From: Sphingopyxis sp.
Lineage (GTDB): Bacteria; Pseudomonadota; Alphaproteobacteria; Sphingomonadales; Sphingomonadaceae
Assembly (NCBI GenBank): GCA_030148985.1
Contig: JASBSJ010000066.1
Coordinates: 1 to 64,000, forward strand
Direction: 5' to 3'
DNA length: 64,000 bases
The notes beneath the pieces were generated by a model. The model was not told the DNA's origin. It ran no database searches and saw nothing but the letters and a program-made list of their open reading frames with translations. Shown piece by piece: positions 47,543 to 59,360 of the stretch (within the stretch, counting starts at the first letter, position 1; every line of letters begins with the position of its first letter). A program made the translations under genes and the position numbers.

Positions 47543-49864
47543 TTGGCCGATGCTGCGGTAAAAGAAAGACAGGTCAAATTGCAGGTCGCGAATGCGCGCG
47601 CCGAGGAAAGCGGCGGCGGGATCGCGCGCATCCCGCGCTCGGCGATGGCCGAACTGGGCCTGAGCGAAGGCGACATCGTCCAGATCAGCGGCAAGCGCGA
47701 CACCGCGTCGCGCGTTGTCGCACCCTATGCCGAAGACGAGGGGCTCGACGTCATCCGCCTCGATGGCTTGCAACGCGCCAATGCGGGCGCGGGGGCGGGC
47801 GATATGGTGGTGCTGAGCCGCGTCGAAACGCGCGTCGCGACGCGCGTCGTCTTCGCCCCCGCGCAGGAAAATCTGCGCCTGCAAGGGTCGGCGAATGCGC
47901 TGAAACGCAGCTTTTTCGGCCGTCCGCTCGTCGCCGGCGACACGGTCGCGACCGCGGGGCAGCAGCGCGTGTCGGCGGGCGACATGCCGCCGCAGCTGCG
48001 CCAGATGTTGAACGCGCCGGCCTATGCGCTGGCCGAAGTGCGGCTGATCGTCGTGTCGGCGAGCCCCAAGGGGGTGGTCACGATCGACGAGAATACCGAG
48101 GTCGAGCTGCTCCCCGAATATCAGGAACCGCACGACGCGCGCCGCACCGACGTCACCTATGACGATCTGGGCGGGCTGGGCGAAACGATCGACCAGCTCC
48201 GCGAGATGGTCGAGCTTCCGCTGCGTTATCCCGAGCTGTTCCGCCGCCTGGGCGTCGATCCGCCGCGCGGCGTGCTGCTGCACGGGCCGCCGGGAACGGG
48301 CAAGACGCGGCTGGCGCGCGCGGTCGCGAACGAAAGTGAGGCGCAATTCTTTCTGATCAACGGACCCGAGATCATGGGCAGCGCCTATGGCGAATCCGAA
48401 AAACGGCTGCGCGACATTTTCGACGCGGCGGCAAAGGCCGCGCCGTCGATCCTGTTCATCGACGAAATCGATTCGATCGCGCCGAAGCGCGGGCAGGTGC
48501 AGGGCGAGGCGGAAAAGCGCCTTGTCGCGCAGCTTTTGACGCTGATGGACGGGCTGGAGCCGCGCACCAACCTGGTCGTGATCGCCGCGACCAACCGCCC
48601 CGACGCGATCGACGAAGCGCTGCGGCGGCCCGGCCGTTTCGACCGCGAGATCGTGATCGGTGTCCCCGACGAGAAGGGACGGCGCGAGATATTGGGCATC
48701 CACACGCGCGGGATGCCGCTGGGCGACGATGTCGACCTGGATGAGCTCGCGCGCACAACCTTTGGTTTCGTCGGCGCCGACATGGCGGCGCTGACCCGCG
48801 AGGCGGCGATCGAGGCGGTGCGGCGGATCATGCCCAAGCTGAACCTGGAGGAGGGAACGATTCCGCCCGAGGTTCTCGACGAACTGCGCGTGCTGCGCGC
48901 CGATTTCAACAATGCGCTGAAGCGCGTTCAGCCGTCGGCGATGCGCGAGGTGATGGTGCAGGCGCCCAAGACGCGCTGGAGCGACATCGGCGGGCTGGAC
49001 GCCGCGCGCGAAAAGATGATCGAAGGCATCGAACTGCCGCTGAAGCATCCCGAAGCCTTCCGGCGGCTGGGCATCCGTCCGGCCAAGGGCTTCCTGCTTT
49101 ATGGCCCGCCGGGCACCGGCAAGACCCTGCTCGCAAAGGCGGCGGCGCGCGAATCCGACGCCAATTTCATCGCGATCAAATCCTCGGACCTGCTGTCCAA
49201 ATGGTATGGCGAAAGCGAGCAGCAGATCGCGCGCCTGTTCGCGCGGGCGCGCGCCGTCGCGCCGACGATCGTGTTTATCGACGAACTCGACAGCCTGGTG
49301 CCCGCGCGCGGCAGCGGCACGTCGGGCGAGCCGCAGGTGACCGAGCGCGTCGTCAACACGATCCTGGCCGAGATGGACGGGATCGAGGAGATGCAGTCGG
49401 TCGTCGTCATCGGGGCGACCAACCGCCCGAACCTGATCGACCCCGCGTTGCTGCGCCCCGGACGGCTCGACGAGCTGATCTATGTGTCGGTGCCCGATCG
49501 CGAGGGGCGGCGGCGCATCCTAGAAATCCAGACGGGCAAGATGCCGCTGGCGGACGATGTCGACCTGGCTGTGCTGGCCGAGCGGACGGCGCGCTTCACC
49601 GGCGCGGACCTGGAAGATTTGTCCCGCCGCGCCGGGCTGGCGGCGCTCAAACGCTCGATCGGTGCCGATACGGTGACGATGGCCGATTTCGAGGCGGCGT
49701 TGAAAGACACGCGCGCTTCGGTAACCGAGGCGATGGAAAAGGATTATGAAAAGATCCAGGGCGAAATCAAGCAGAAGGCGATGAGCGTCGATCCCATCGG
49801 CTTCTTTGCGCCGGGGATGCTGAAACCCGTCCGCGACCAGAAGCATGAGGAGCCGCGCGATTGA
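47543..49864 (+). CDS. CDC48/VAT-type double AAA+ ATPase
   Basis: A 773-residue protein starting at TTG, with GGGAGA upstream. The N-terminal domain (residues 10-190) has the double-psi barrel pattern [23 protein letters not shown], as in archaeal VAT. D1 has [20 protein letters not shown] (Walker A near 248) and [16 protein letters not shown]2 has [20 protein letters not shown] (near 520) and [15 protein letters not shown]. Both second-region arginines (NRPxxxDxAL[R]RPGR) are kept, so both rings should be active. In archaea and eukaryotes such unfoldases feed the proteasome. Here no proteasome gene is next to it; HslV is in the window but has its own partner, HslU. Confidence 0.93.
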   Translation: MADAAVKERQVKLQVANARAEESGGGIARIPRSAMAELGLSEGDIVQISGKRDTASRVVAPYAEDEGLDVIRLDGLQRANAGAGAGDMVVLSRVETRVATRVVFAPAQENLRLQGSANALKRSFFGRPLVAGDTVATAGQQRVSAGDMPPQLRQMLNAPAYALAEVRLIVVSASPKGVVTIDENTEVELLPEYQEPHDARRTDVTYDDLGGLGETIDQLREMVELPLRYPELFRRLGVDPPRGVLLHGPPGTGKTRLARAVANESEAQFFLINGPEIMGSAYGESEKRLRDIFDAAAKAAPSILFIDEIDSIAPKRGQVQGEAEKRLVAQLLTLMDGLEPRTNLVVIAATNRPDAIDEALRRPGRFDREIVIGVPDEKGRREILGIHTRGMPLGDDVDLDELARTTFGFVGADMAALTREAAIEAVRRIMPKLNLEEGTIPPEVLDELRVLRADFNNALKRVQPSAMREVMVQAPKTRWSDIGGLDAAREKMIEGIELPLKHPEAFRRLGIRPAKGFLLYGPPGTGKTLLAKAAARESDANFIAIKSSDLLSKWYGESEQQIARLFARARAVAPTIVFIDELDSLVPARGSGTSGEPQVTERVVNTILAEMDGIEEMQSVVVIGATNRPNLIDPALLRPGRLDELIYVSVPDREGRRRILEIQTGKMPLADDVDLAVLAERTARFTGADLEDLSRRAGLAALKRSIGADTVTMADFEAALKDTRASVTEAMEKDYEKIQGEIKQKAMSVDPIGFFAPGMLKPVRDQKHEEPRD

Positions 49865-49870
49865 ATGCGC

Positions 49871-49905
49871 ATGTATCCCGGCCTTCGCCGGGATGACGAC
49901 GTGCC
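49871..49905. repeat. Short hairpin repeat (family D half unit)
   Basis: ATCCCGGCCTTCGCCGGGAT is a perfect hairpin followed by GACGACG. It resembles the REP units seen as the right arm in glyS. It lies after the CDC48 stop and before the convergent MFS gene. Confidence 0.6.
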
Positions 49906-49920
49906 TATTGGCGTCGTTCG

Positions 49921-51237
49921 CTATGTAACAGGCCGGTCGAGCCGCAGCGCCGACCAGCCCCAGAGCAGGAGCCAGCCGCAAAAGCTGGCCATCAGGCCGT
50001 AGGCGACAATGGGATGCCAGTTGTAGATCAGCACGCCGACCGCCGGGGAGACGATATAGGCCGACCCGTTGATCGACGCGGTCATACCCGCGACGCTGCC
50101 CTGATCGCGGCGCGGCACTGCGAGCGACGCGCCGGCGGTGAAGCCCGGCCGGAACAGCCCGAAACCGAGCGAGGCGAGGGCGAAGCCGATGATGATGCCG
50201 TGAAAGTCATAGGAAAGCCCGGTCAGCAATATGCCCGCGCCGCCGAGCGCCGCGCCGCTGAGCACCGCGGTGCGCGGCGACATTTTGAGCAGCGGGATCA
50301 GCCCCCATTGGGCGAGCAGGGTCGCGAACGCGCCCGCCATCAGCACGATGCCGGTCATTGCGGCGCCCTCGTCGGGACGCATCCGCAGATTGAGCCGATC
50401 AAGGATCAGGAAGCCGATCACGCCCAGCATCATCGCCTGCGCCTGCCCGCCGAGGAATCCGGCAAAATGCCACGGGCGGACGCGCGCGTCGGTCCAGCGC
50501 AGCGGTTGCGGCGCGGGTGCGCCTTGATCGCCGAGCGCTTGTTCCTCCTCTTCATCTTCCGAGGCGGCCTGTGACGCCGTGCCCGTGGTCGGATAGGATG
50601 CGATTGTACCGCGCGCAGCAAAGCGCGGAACATCGTTGGGCAGCCGCCAGCGCAGCGCGATGAGCACCGCCAGACCGATCAGGGCAAAGATGAGCAACGG
50701 CCCGGCGAGGCCGACAATCGGCAGGATGAAGAAGGGCGCGATCGCGGGGCCGATTACCGTGCCGAGCCCAAAGGAGGAGGACACGAGCGAGAGTGCCTGC
50801 GTTCGCTGTTCGGGATCGGTTCGCGCGGCGACATAAGCCTGTACCGCGGGCGGCGCCGCCGACCCCAGTCCGCCATAGAGGCTGCGGAAGAGCGCAAAGA
50901 TGATGAAGGTGACGCCGGCGCCGATCAATCCGGTGAGCCCAGCCCACAAGACGAGCCCGCACAGCGCCATCGACGAGAGGAAACCGATGACCCCCAGCGC
51001 CATCAGCGCCTTGCGCCCGCGCTTGTCCGACTGGCGCGCCCAGTGCGGCGCGGTGAGCACCCAGAGCAGCGCCGACCAGCTGAACGCCAGGCTGACCCAG
51101 ACGTCGGGAATGGCGAGCTTGGTGCCGATGGCCGGCAGGATCGATTGCATCGCGGTGTTGCCCGCGGCCGCCACCAGCATCACCGCGAACAGCACCGCCA
51201 TGCGGTCGGAGGGGATCGACTGCGATGTTGTCGCCAT
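49921..51237 (-). CDS. MFS-superfamily transporter
   Basis: A 438-residue transporter with 12 predicted helices in two halves. The first half shows SALLWVLTAPHWARQSDKRGRKALMALG, the MFS loop motif G-x-x-x-D-x-x-G-R-K between helices 2 and 3. A long central cytoplasmic loop contains a strongly acidic patch (SEDEEEEQALGDQ). It probably exports or imports a small molecule; the substrate is not predictable. It converges with the CDC48 gene. Confidence 0.88.
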   Translation of the reverse strand: MATTSQSIPSDRMAVLFAVMLVAAAGNTAMQSILPAIGTKLAIPDVWVSLAFSWSALLWVLTAPHWARQSDKRGRKALMALGVIGFLSSMALCGLVLWAGLTGLIGAGVTFIIFALFRSLYGGLGSAAPPAVQAYVAARTDPEQRTQALSLVSSSFGLGTVIGPAIAPFFILPIVGLAGPLLIFALIGLAVLIALRWRLPNDVPRFAARGTIASYPTTGTASQAASEDEEEEQALGDQGAPAPQPLRWTDARVRPWHFAGFLGGQAQAMMLGVIGFLILDRLNLRMRPDEGAAMTGIVLMAGAFATLLAQWGLIPLLKMSPRTAVLSGAALGGAGILLTGLSYDFHGIIIGFALASLGFGLFRPGFTAGASLAVPRRDQGSVAGMTASINGSAYIVSPAVGVLIYNWHPIVAYGLMASFCGWLLLWGWSALRLDRPVT

Positions 51238-51382
51238 GTCCGCCCCTTATTCTTCTGCGTCGGTGTTGCGTCTTTCCCTACACGCCGCCGCCCGGCTGTC
51301 CAGAGTCAAGACAGACTCTTTCCTTGCGCGACGCCCGTGATTTTGCCACGCAATTGACCGACCCAACAATGCGAAAGCCGAT

Positions 51383-52021
51383 ATGACCAATCCGCGGGCG
51401 CAGGCCCAACAAACCAAAGCCCCGCTGGTGCGCCGACTGCGCGAGGGCTTGAAGCGCTTTTTCGGGCCGTGGGGCATGTTCGTGCGCGGGTTCATCAAGC
51501 ATCCGGTGATGGTGGGATCGATCGTGCCGTCGTCGCCGACGCTGATCCGGCACATGCTGAAACCCGTCGACTGGAAGAATACCAAGCTGTTCGTCGAATA
51601 TGGCCCTGGCGTCGGCACCTTTTGCCGCCCGGTGCTCGAGCGCATGGCGGGCGACGCGATCCTGATCGCGATCGACACGAACGAGGATTTTGTAGACTAT
51701 CTGCGGAAAGACATCCGCGACAGCCGCTTCATCGCCGTCCATGGATCGGCCGCCGACGTCGAGGATATCGTTCGCGCGCACGGGTTCGACCATGCCGATT
51801 ATGTCCTGTCGGGCCTGCCGTTCTCGACATTGCCTGCGGGCGTCGGCCCGGCGATTGCGGCCGCGACGCACCGCGTGCTGCGCCCCGGCGGCGCCTTCCT
51901 CGTCTATCAGTTCCGCGCCCGCGCGCGCGATTTCCTCGCCGCGCATTTCAGCCGCATCGACGATGCGTTCGAATGGGTCAACGTCCCCCCCTGCTTCCTC
52001 TTCTGGGGCTGGAAGGATTAG
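51383..52021 (+). CDS. Class I SAM-dependent methyltransferase, PmtA/phospholipid N-methyltransferase-like
   Basis: A 212-residue methyltransferase. Features: FGPWGMFVRGFIKHPVMVGSIVPSSPTLIRHM, which is typical of PmtA-like proteins, the SAM loop FVEYGPGVGTFCRPVL, IAIDTNEDFVDYL, and LRPGGAFLVYQF. It is soluble but probably works at the membrane surface on phosphatidylethanolamine, giving phosphatidylcholine precursors. A neighbouring cardiolipin synthase-like gene suggests a lipid context. A related role in rRNA methylation is less likely because the rRNA-specific motifs are absent. Confidence 0.8.
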   Translation: MTNPRAQAQQTKAPLVRRLREGLKRFFGPWGMFVRGFIKHPVMVGSIVPSSPTLIRHMLKPVDWKNTKLFVEYGPGVGTFCRPVLERMAGDAILIAIDTNEDFVDYLRKDIRDSRFIAVHGSAADVEDIVRAHGFDHADYVLSGLPFSTLPAGVGPAIAAATHRVLRPGGAFLVYQFRARARDFLAAHFSRIDDAFEWVNVPPCFLFWGWKD

Positions 52022-52024
52022 GGT

Positions 52025-53215
52025 CTAAACGTCCGGGTCGGGATCGCCGAGGCCGAAGTTGAGTTTGCGCGACACCGTATAATCGGCAACGCCGACGACG
52101 AACCAGGCGAGCGTCCAGCGCAGTCGCGTCCACCAGCCCGCGCGCGCCTTGTGCGTTTCGGCGGTGATGACGTCGCAATCGGGTTCCATATCCGCGACGA
52201 AGCGCCGCATCTGCGCCGCAAAATCTGCATCGGCGATCCGCACCATCAGCTCGACATTCACGAACAGGCTGCGCACGTCGAAATTGGCCGAGCCGATATA
52301 GACGACATCATCGACGACGATCAGCTTCATGTGCAGCTTGCACGGCCGATATTCCCAGACGTCGGCGCGCTTGCGGAGCAGATAGCCATAAAGCAGGCGC
52401 GAGGCGCCGATCGTGGCCGCATTGTCGGACTTGCCCGCCATGATAAAGCGCGCGCGGCCGCGCTGCGCGACGCGGCCGAGGCGGCGGAGCAGGCCTTGCC
52501 CCGGCGAGAAATAGGCCATCGCCATATCGAGCTGGCGCGCACCGTCCAGATCGGCGCGCACCGCGCGCGCCCATGGGGACAGCCGCTGCGTCGGCCCGCC
52601 GACGAGCCACGACACCGCGCCGCCGCCGACCGGCCATTCGCGGATCAGCCGTCGCAGCAGCAGCAGCTTGCCGTCGTTGTTCACCGTATAATCGTGGATT
52701 GCGGCGAACCATTCGGCGGCGCGCGCGACGCTTGGCCCGGCGATCATCATGCCGATGTCGAACCAGCAATCGCTGCGCGGGGGGCTGAGATAATCGTCCG
52801 CGATGTTGAAGCCGCCGGTGATCGCGGCCGCATCGTCGATCAGGATCAGCTTCTGGTGGTTGCGGATCAAATAGGTCGAGCGCCAGCGGCGCGAGAAAAA
52901 GGTAGCGCTGCCGCCCGCTTCGCGCAGCGGCGCGAACAGCGCGTCGGGGGTGTCGCCCGACCCGAAGCTGTCGATCAGCGCGCGGACGCGCACGCCGCGC
53001 CGCGCGGCGGCGGTCAGTGCGCGCAGCACGTGCAGGCCCGCCGCGTCATTCTCGAAAATATACATGATCAGATCGACGCTGCGTTCGGCACCGTCGATCA
53101 GCGCGATCAGCCGCGCGAGCCGTTCGCCGCCTTCGAAGACCAGCTCGATCCGGTGGCCCGCCACATCTGCCGCCAGCTTTTGGGGCAGGACGGCGGGGGG
53201 GCAGGCATCGCTCAT
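52025..53215 (-). CDS. Phospholipase D-family protein (cardiolipin synthase-like)
   Basis: A 396-residue PLD-superfamily enzyme with two HKD motifs: NHQKLILIDDAAAITGGFN and LHMKLIVVDDVVYIGSANFD. These form the two-half active site of cardiolipin synthase (ClsA/B type) and related transferases. No clear N-terminal membrane helices are present, so it resembles ClsB. It is convergent with the PmtA-like gene, only 3 bp between stops. It probably makes cardiolipin or transfers phosphatidyl groups at the inner membrane. Confidence 0.88.
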   Translation of the reverse strand: MSDACPPAVLPQKLAADVAGHRIELVFEGGERLARLIALIDGAERSVDLIMYIFENDAAGLHVLRALTAAARRGVRVRALIDSFGSGDTPDALFAPLREAGGSATFFSRRWRSTYLIRNHQKLILIDDAAAITGGFNIADDYLSPPRSDCWFDIGMMIAGPSVARAAEWFAAIHDYTVNNDGKLLLLRRLIREWPVGGGAVSWLVGGPTQRLSPWARAVRADLDGARQLDMAMAYFSPGQGLLRRLGRVAQRGRARFIMAGKSDNAATIGASRLLYGYLLRKRADVWEYRPCKLHMKLIVVDDVVYIGSANFDVRSLFVNVELMVRIADADFAAQMRRFVADMEPDCDVITAETHKARAGWWTRLRWTLAWFVVGVADYTVSRKLNFGLGDPDPDV

Positions 53216-53351
53216 GCCCGCTCATAGGACGGCATCGGCGCGTGCGGCAAGGGCGGTGCTTTCATTGACATACGGCGGCGGGGCTGCTAGCGCGCAGCGC
53301 TTGCCGCCATGCCCGCAAAAGGGGCTGGCCTCTCCCGTTTAAGGAAATATC

Positions 53352-53696
53352 ATGGCCCGCGTTACCGTCGAGGATTGCGTCGACAAAGTTCCCAACCGTT
53401 TCGACCTGGTCCTGCTCTCCGCGCACCGCGCGCGCGAAATCTCGGGCGGCTCGGAGCTGACCGTCGACCGCGACCGCGACAAGAACCCCGTCGTCGCGCT
53501 GCGCGAAATCGCCGAGCAGACGGTCCGTCCCAAGGATCTCAAGGAAACGCTCATCGGTTCGATGCAGAAGGTCGTCGTCGACGACGATGATACGCCCGAT
53601 GAAATCAGCTCGATCAGCCGCTCGGCCGAAGCGCTGCGCCTGACCGCGGCCGCACCGCCGCGCAGCCCCGCGGGCGGTGGCGGCGACTTCGAATAA
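53352..53696 (+). CDS. rpoZ: DNA-directed RNA polymerase omega subunit
   Basis: A 114-residue omega subunit: [30 protein letters not shown] is the conserved N-terminal part, followed by [20 protein letters not shown], and an acidic then Pro/Gly-rich tail. It binds beta' and aids polymerase assembly. AAGGAAATATC gives a good ribosome binding site. A strong intrinsic terminator follows. Confidence 0.98.
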   Translation: MARVTVEDCVDKVPNRFDLVLLSAHRAREISGGSELTVDRDRDKNPVVALREIAEQTVRPKDLKETLIGSMQKVVVDDDDTPDEISSISRSAEALRLTAAAPPRSPAGGGGDFE

Positions 53697-53722
53697 GCGC
53701 TGCCGACAATCGATCGCCAAGG

Positions 53723-53751
53723 GGGCCGCAGGAAACTGCGGCCCTTTTGTT
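53723..53751 (+). terminator. Rho-independent terminator of rpoZ
   Basis: GGGCCGCAG, loop GAAA, CTGCGGCCC, then TTTTGTT: a perfect 9-bp stem, GNRA-like loop and U-tract, 26 bases after the rpoZ stop. The T-tract ends at the stop codon of the convergent DUF3800 gene. Confidence 0.93.
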
Positions 53752-54355
53752 ATGGCATGGTGGTGAGGTCGGCGATACGGATCGCCTTTGACGCCAGCAT
53801 CGGGGCGAGGATCGTCTGGATGCGGTGCGCGCGCGGCGATTTGACGGCGATGTTGAACAGGCTGTTGGCGATCACGTCGGCGATCTGCACGCCGTCGCTG
53901 CGGCGGCTGTCGGCGAGCGAGGCGCGGCCCCACTGGCCGAGCCCCGCCTGAATCTCGGCGCGGACATGGCCGAGAATATTGGGGTCGTAGCGCCCGTCGT
54001 CGATCACAACGTCGGTGCAGACGCCGCCCGTCTCGGGCAGCCAGCGGCCAATCGCGAGGTCGAGCAGCGCGGCATAAAGATCGAGGTCGCTCGGCAGCGT
54101 GCCGCCGGGGCTCAGCGCAAGCCGGTCGCGCTCGGCGACCGCGACCCATGCGCGGCCGCCCGCACGGTCGAAAAGTTCGAGCAGATAGGCGCGCTCGACA
54201 AGGCTGAGCCGGCTGCCCTTGAGCTCGCCGCGCAGCCCAGTGACGCTGCGAAAGCGCGCGTGGATGCCGGCGGCGGCCTCGGGCGTCAGCATTACCGCCG
54301 AGAAGGTCATCGCACCCGCGTTGAGCCCGCCCGATTCGTCGCAATAGATGGTCAT
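53750..54355 (-). CDS. DUF3800 family protein
   Basis: A 201-residue protein starting TIYCDESGGLNAGAM, the D-E-S-G motif of DUF3800, with a C-terminal region RSDGVQIADVIANSLFNI that carries the second conserved Asp. The family has an RNase H-like fold and is often found near defence or phage genes, but it also occurs alone in core genomes. Function is unknown. The gene follows the signal-peptide protein at 54366 by 10 bp, so they are likely co-transcribed. Confidence 0.85.
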   Translation of the reverse strand: MTIYCDESGGLNAGAMTFSAVMLTPEAAAGIHARFRSVTGLRGELKGSRLSLVERAYLLELFDRAGGRAWVAVAERDRLALSPGGTLPSDLDLYAALLDLAIGRWLPETGGVCTDVVIDDGRYDPNILGHVRAEIQAGLGQWGRASLADSRRSDGVQIADVIANSLFNIAVKSPRAHRIQTILAPMLASKAIRIADLTTMP

Positions 54356-54365
54356 CGCGCGCCCG

Positions 54366-54851
54366 CTACCGGACGCGCCCGAAGAAGGCGACCGAGCGGC
54401 TTTGCCCCGGCGCGACGGCGTCGGGCCACAGCCAGCGGACATGGGTGACGTCGGCGGCGGTGGCGGCGCGCGGCGTGTCGCCCGCGGTTGGCAGCGTCAG
54501 CGTCGCGAGCAGGCCGAACGTCTTGCCGCCATCGACCGAGACGGCGAAATGCGCCGGATCGGCGGTATCGTCGAACGCCAGCCCGTCGGGGATCGGGTTG
54601 ACGAGACTGACGCCCGATGCAGGGCTGCTGCCCTGGTTCGTGAAGGTCAGCGTGACGCGGACGCGGTCGCCGGGGACGACGACATCGGGGGTGACATAGC
54701 TTTTCTGTGCGGGCTGGCCCGCAGCGGCGGGGCGCAGTTTTTCGAATTCGATCCTGCTCGTTAGCGCGCCGGTCTGTGCGATCGCGGGGGAAAAAGGAGT
54801 GGCGAGCAAGGCCAGCGCCAAGAGGGTGTTCACCGCTTTACCAGATCGCAT
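54366..54851 (-). CDS. Secreted DUF11-like repeat-domain protein
   Basis: A 161-residue protein with a Sec signal peptide (residues 1-25, ending SPAIAQ). The mature part is a single immunoglobulin-like, DUF11-type fold: VVVPGDRVRVTLTFTNQGSSPASGVSLVNPIPDGLAF and VDGGKTFGLLATL. Such domains are structural or adhesive. GGAG precedes the ATG at 54851. The function here is unknown. Confidence 0.8.
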   Translation of the reverse strand: MRSGKAVNTLLALALLATPFSPAIAQTGALTSRIEFEKLRPAAAGQPAQKSYVTPDVVVPGDRVRVTLTFTNQGSSPASGVSLVNPIPDGLAFDDTADPAHFAVSVDGGKTFGLLATLTLPTAGDTPRAATAADVTHVRWLWPDAVAPGQSRSVAFFGRVR

Positions 54852-54888
54852 GATCGCTCCTTCGTCCCGTTTCTGCATCCTTGGCGGA

Positions 54889-55275
54889 TCAGGCGGGGCA
54901 GGGATAGCGTTTCTTCATCAGCGCGTCGAAGGCGGCGTAGATGCTCACCCGGCTGCGCACGCGCGCCGGATAGCCGCGAAGGTGTGCCAGCCATTGTTCG
55001 GGGGTCAGGCTACCCGATTCGGGCGGGCAGCTTGTCGTCTTGCGCCCCGCGCGGCGTTCGGCGTCGATGCGCGCTTTGTAACGCTTGCCTGCGGCGACGA
55101 CTTCATTCTTGAGCTGGAGACCCTGGGGTGTCGCAAGTGCGAGCGGCCCCAACCGTTCGAGCGATCCCGCGCGTGCGAGGAAGGCGGCGACGCTCATGTC
55201 GCCCGGCGCCATTGCGCACAACAGGGGAGCGGCAAGGACAAGGGGGAGGAGCAGCGCATGGGTCCGGCTGGTCAT
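54889..55275 (-). CDS. Hypothetical periplasmic protein
   Basis: A 128-residue protein with a signal peptide (TSRTHALLLPLVLAAPLLCAM). The mature part has conserved-looking segments MSVAAFLARAGSLERLGPLALAT and LTPEQWLAHLRGYPARVRSR, and two cysteines (TTSCPPES and the last residues YPCPA) that could form a disulfide. I recognise it as a sphingomonad hypothetical without known function. A start at 55299 is also possible. Confidence 0.7.
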   Translation of the reverse strand: MTSRTHALLLPLVLAAPLLCAMAPGDMSVAAFLARAGSLERLGPLALATPQGLQLKNEVVAAGKRYKARIDAERRAGRKTTSCPPESGSLTPEQWLAHLRGYPARVRSRVSIYAAFDALMKKRYPCPA

Positions 55276-55320
55276 GCGCCGCAATCTGCCGCTCGCCAAT
55301 GAATAACCCCTGAATCGAAA

Positions 55321-57264
<1,944 letters not shown>

Positions 57265-57345
57265 TCGGAATCTTCCTCAACGGCGCAAGCGCTGCGCTCC
57301 TATCCCAACAAGATAGGATAATCGGGTTAAATGACAATGAGGCAA

Positions 57346-58350
57346 TCAGGTCTTTTTCGGGGCCATGATCCCGGCTTTCCGGCGCGGCGCCGCGGAAATG
57401 CGCCAGATCGTCCCTTCGAGCCCTCGCACGGCATCGATCAGCAACGCGCCGACCATCGCGCGCCGCCCGGCGCGCATTGCGGCAATCACCCCGTCGAGCG
57501 CGGCGCCGCGCAGCGCCAGTTGAGGGGCGTTGGCGCGCAGCCGCTGGGCAACGACGCGGCGAAACAGCTCGGGCGGATAGGCTTCGTCGCGAATGACCGC
57601 GATGTCGGAGGCGTCGGGCCAGCCCGCGATCAGCCGGTCGACTGCCCAGTCGAGTGCCTCATCGGCCTCGGCCAGCCATGCAGCCGATTTCGCCGCCGCC
57701 ACGGGATCGAGCGCGGTCTGCGATTGCAGCGCGTGACGCAGCCGTGCGCGGTCGAAACGATCGTCGCTGTTCGATGGATCGTCGATGAAGGGCAGGTCAT
57801 TATCGAGCGCGACATCGACCAGCTCGCTACGGCGCCAGCCGAGCAGCGGGCGCAGCACGGCGCCGTTGGTGGCGCGGATCGCGGCGAGCCCGCCGACCCC
57901 GCTTGCGCGGTTGAGCCGCATCACGATCGTCTCGAGCTGGTCGTCGGCGTGATGCGCGGTGACGATATGGCTCAGCGCATTGGCCTCGCGCCATTGTTCG
58001 AGCAGGCGATAGCGTTCGCTGCGCGCCGCAGCCTGTAGCGATCCGCGGATCGGCGCAGGCGGTTTCAGCGTCGAATGCGGGATATGTTCGCGCGCGCAGA
58101 AGGCCGCGACCATGCGCGCCTCGTCGTCCGATCCCTTGCGCAGACCATGATCGACCGTTGCTGCCCACACCTGGCCGGGCAGCAGCGAGACCATCATCCA
58201 GAGCAGCGCCATGCTGTCGGGCCCGCCCGACACCGCAACCCCATAATGGAGGCGGTGCCAATCGGCGCCGAGCAGCGTCGCGAGGTCGCCGGCGAGCCGA
58301 CCCGCGACGTCGCGTTCAGCAGCCTGCTTTTGCTTTTGCGGCGGCAGCAT
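57346..58350 (-). CDS. tilS: tRNA(Ile)-lysidine synthase
   Basis: A 334-residue enzyme that modifies C34 of tRNA-Ile(CAU) to lysidine. The PP-loop is VAVSGGPDSMALL, followed by ATVDHGLRKGSDDEARMVAAFC, and TAHHADDQLETIVMRL. The gene overlaps the end of cpoB by about 35 bases; ATG codons at 58362 and 58383 would overlap more. It is part of the cpoB-tilS-ftsH order common in this group. Confidence 0.93.
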   Translation of the reverse strand: MLPPQKQKQAAERDVAGRLAGDLATLLGADWHRLHYGVAVSGGPDSMALLWMMVSLLPGQVWAATVDHGLRKGSDDEARMVAAFCAREHIPHSTLKPPAPIRGSLQAAARSERYRLLEQWREANALSHIVTAHHADDQLETIVMRLNRASGVGGLAAIRATNGAVLRPLLGWRRSELVDVALDNDLPFIDDPSNSDDRFDRARLRHALQSQTALDPVAAAKSAAWLAEADEALDWAVDRLIAGWPDASDIAVIRDEAYPPELFRRVVAQRLRANAPQLALRGAALDGVIAAMRAGRRAMVGALLIDAVRGLEGTIWRISAAPRRKAGIMAPKKT

Positions 58351-59245
58351 CGGTGCGGACATCCTGCGGCGCTTTGTCGCCATAGACTTCGTCGAGCTCG
58401 CGGAACGCCTTGCAGGCGTCGGCCTTGCGGCCGAGCTTGTCGAGCGCGACGCCCATGTACATCAGGCTGTGCGGCGCGCGTGCGCCACTCGGGCGATCCT
58501 TGTAATTATTGTAAAAGGCGACCGCGGCAAGGCTGGGCTTGCCTTCGTCGAGATAGGCGCGGCCGAGCAGGTTCTGCGCAAAGCTGGCATAATTGCTCTC
58601 GGGCCATTTGGTAACGACGCTCTTCAGCTGCGCCTGCGCCTCGGGATAGAGTTTGGCGTCCCACAGGCGATAGCCATAATCATAGGCGTCCTTCGTCTCG
58701 TTGCCCGTTACCGGAATCTCGATCGCCTTGACGAGCGCGAGCCGTGCGGCACTGGAGCCCGCGGGTTTTGCCGCCGGCCTGCTGACGGAAGTCGCGCTGG
58801 CGGTCGTTGCCGTGGGCGCCTTGATCGTTGGCGCGAGGCTGGCCGGGGTGACCTTCTCTTCGGTCGCCGCCGGGTCGGCGAAGCGCTTGTCCATTTCGGC
58901 CTTGTAGGCGGCGAATTGCTTTTCGAGCTCGCGAAGCTGGAAGGCATTTTGCTCGGTCTGGCCGGTCAGCGCCTGTAGCTGGCTTTCGAGCGCATCGACG
59001 CGTGCGGTCAGGTCGATCACCGGGGCATTGGCGCGGGCGCGCTCGCCAGGCGTGTTGTCGGGCGCAATCTCGCCTTCAAAAAAGGTCGGGCTGCCGCCGG
59101 GGAACACCGAGCGCTGGACTGCGCGCATTTCCTTTTCGAGCCGCTCGACACGTTTGCCGAGCGTGTTGTCCTGCGCAGTCGCCGGCATCGACGCGGCAAA
59201 CCCGATCGCCGCCGTTCCCGCGAAAAAGATATGACGCATCTTCAT
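58316..59245 (-). CDS. cpoB: Cell division coordinator CpoB (YbgF)
   Basis: A 309-residue periplasmic protein. Signal peptide about 1-23 (ending PATAQ), then a coiled coil (LGKRVERLEKEMRAVQRSV, then DLTARVDALESQLQALTGQ), a Pro/Ala/Thr-rich linker, and C-terminal TPRs (DAYDYGYRLWDAKLYPEAQAQL, SNYASFAQNLLGRAYLDEGK). It coordinates PBP1B and the Tol-Pal complex during division. ATG at 59245 gives a short n-region (MKMRHI). It overlaps tilS. Confidence 0.9.
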   Translation of the reverse strand: MKMRHIFFAGTAAIGFAASMPATAQDNTLGKRVERLEKEMRAVQRSVFPGGSPTFFEGEIAPDNTPGERARANAPVIDLTARVDALESQLQALTGQTEQNAFQLRELEKQFAAYKAEMDKRFADPAATEEKVTPASLAPTIKAPTATTASATSVSRPAAKPAGSSAARLALVKAIEIPVTGNETKDAYDYGYRLWDAKLYPEAQAQLKSVVTKWPESNYASFAQNLLGRAYLDEGKPSLAAVAFYNNYKDRPSGARAPHSLMYMGVALDKLGRKADACKAFRELDEVYGDKAPQDVRTDAAAAKAKAGC

Positions 59246-59360
59246 CTGCTTTTCGGTCCCCACTCGTTAACCAGTTTGCGCGTCCATAACGCGCGAAGGC
59301 GCGCCAGCGCAAACCCATTTCGGTGCGCTGCCGCCGCTATCGGCCCGAACGATCGGCGAT

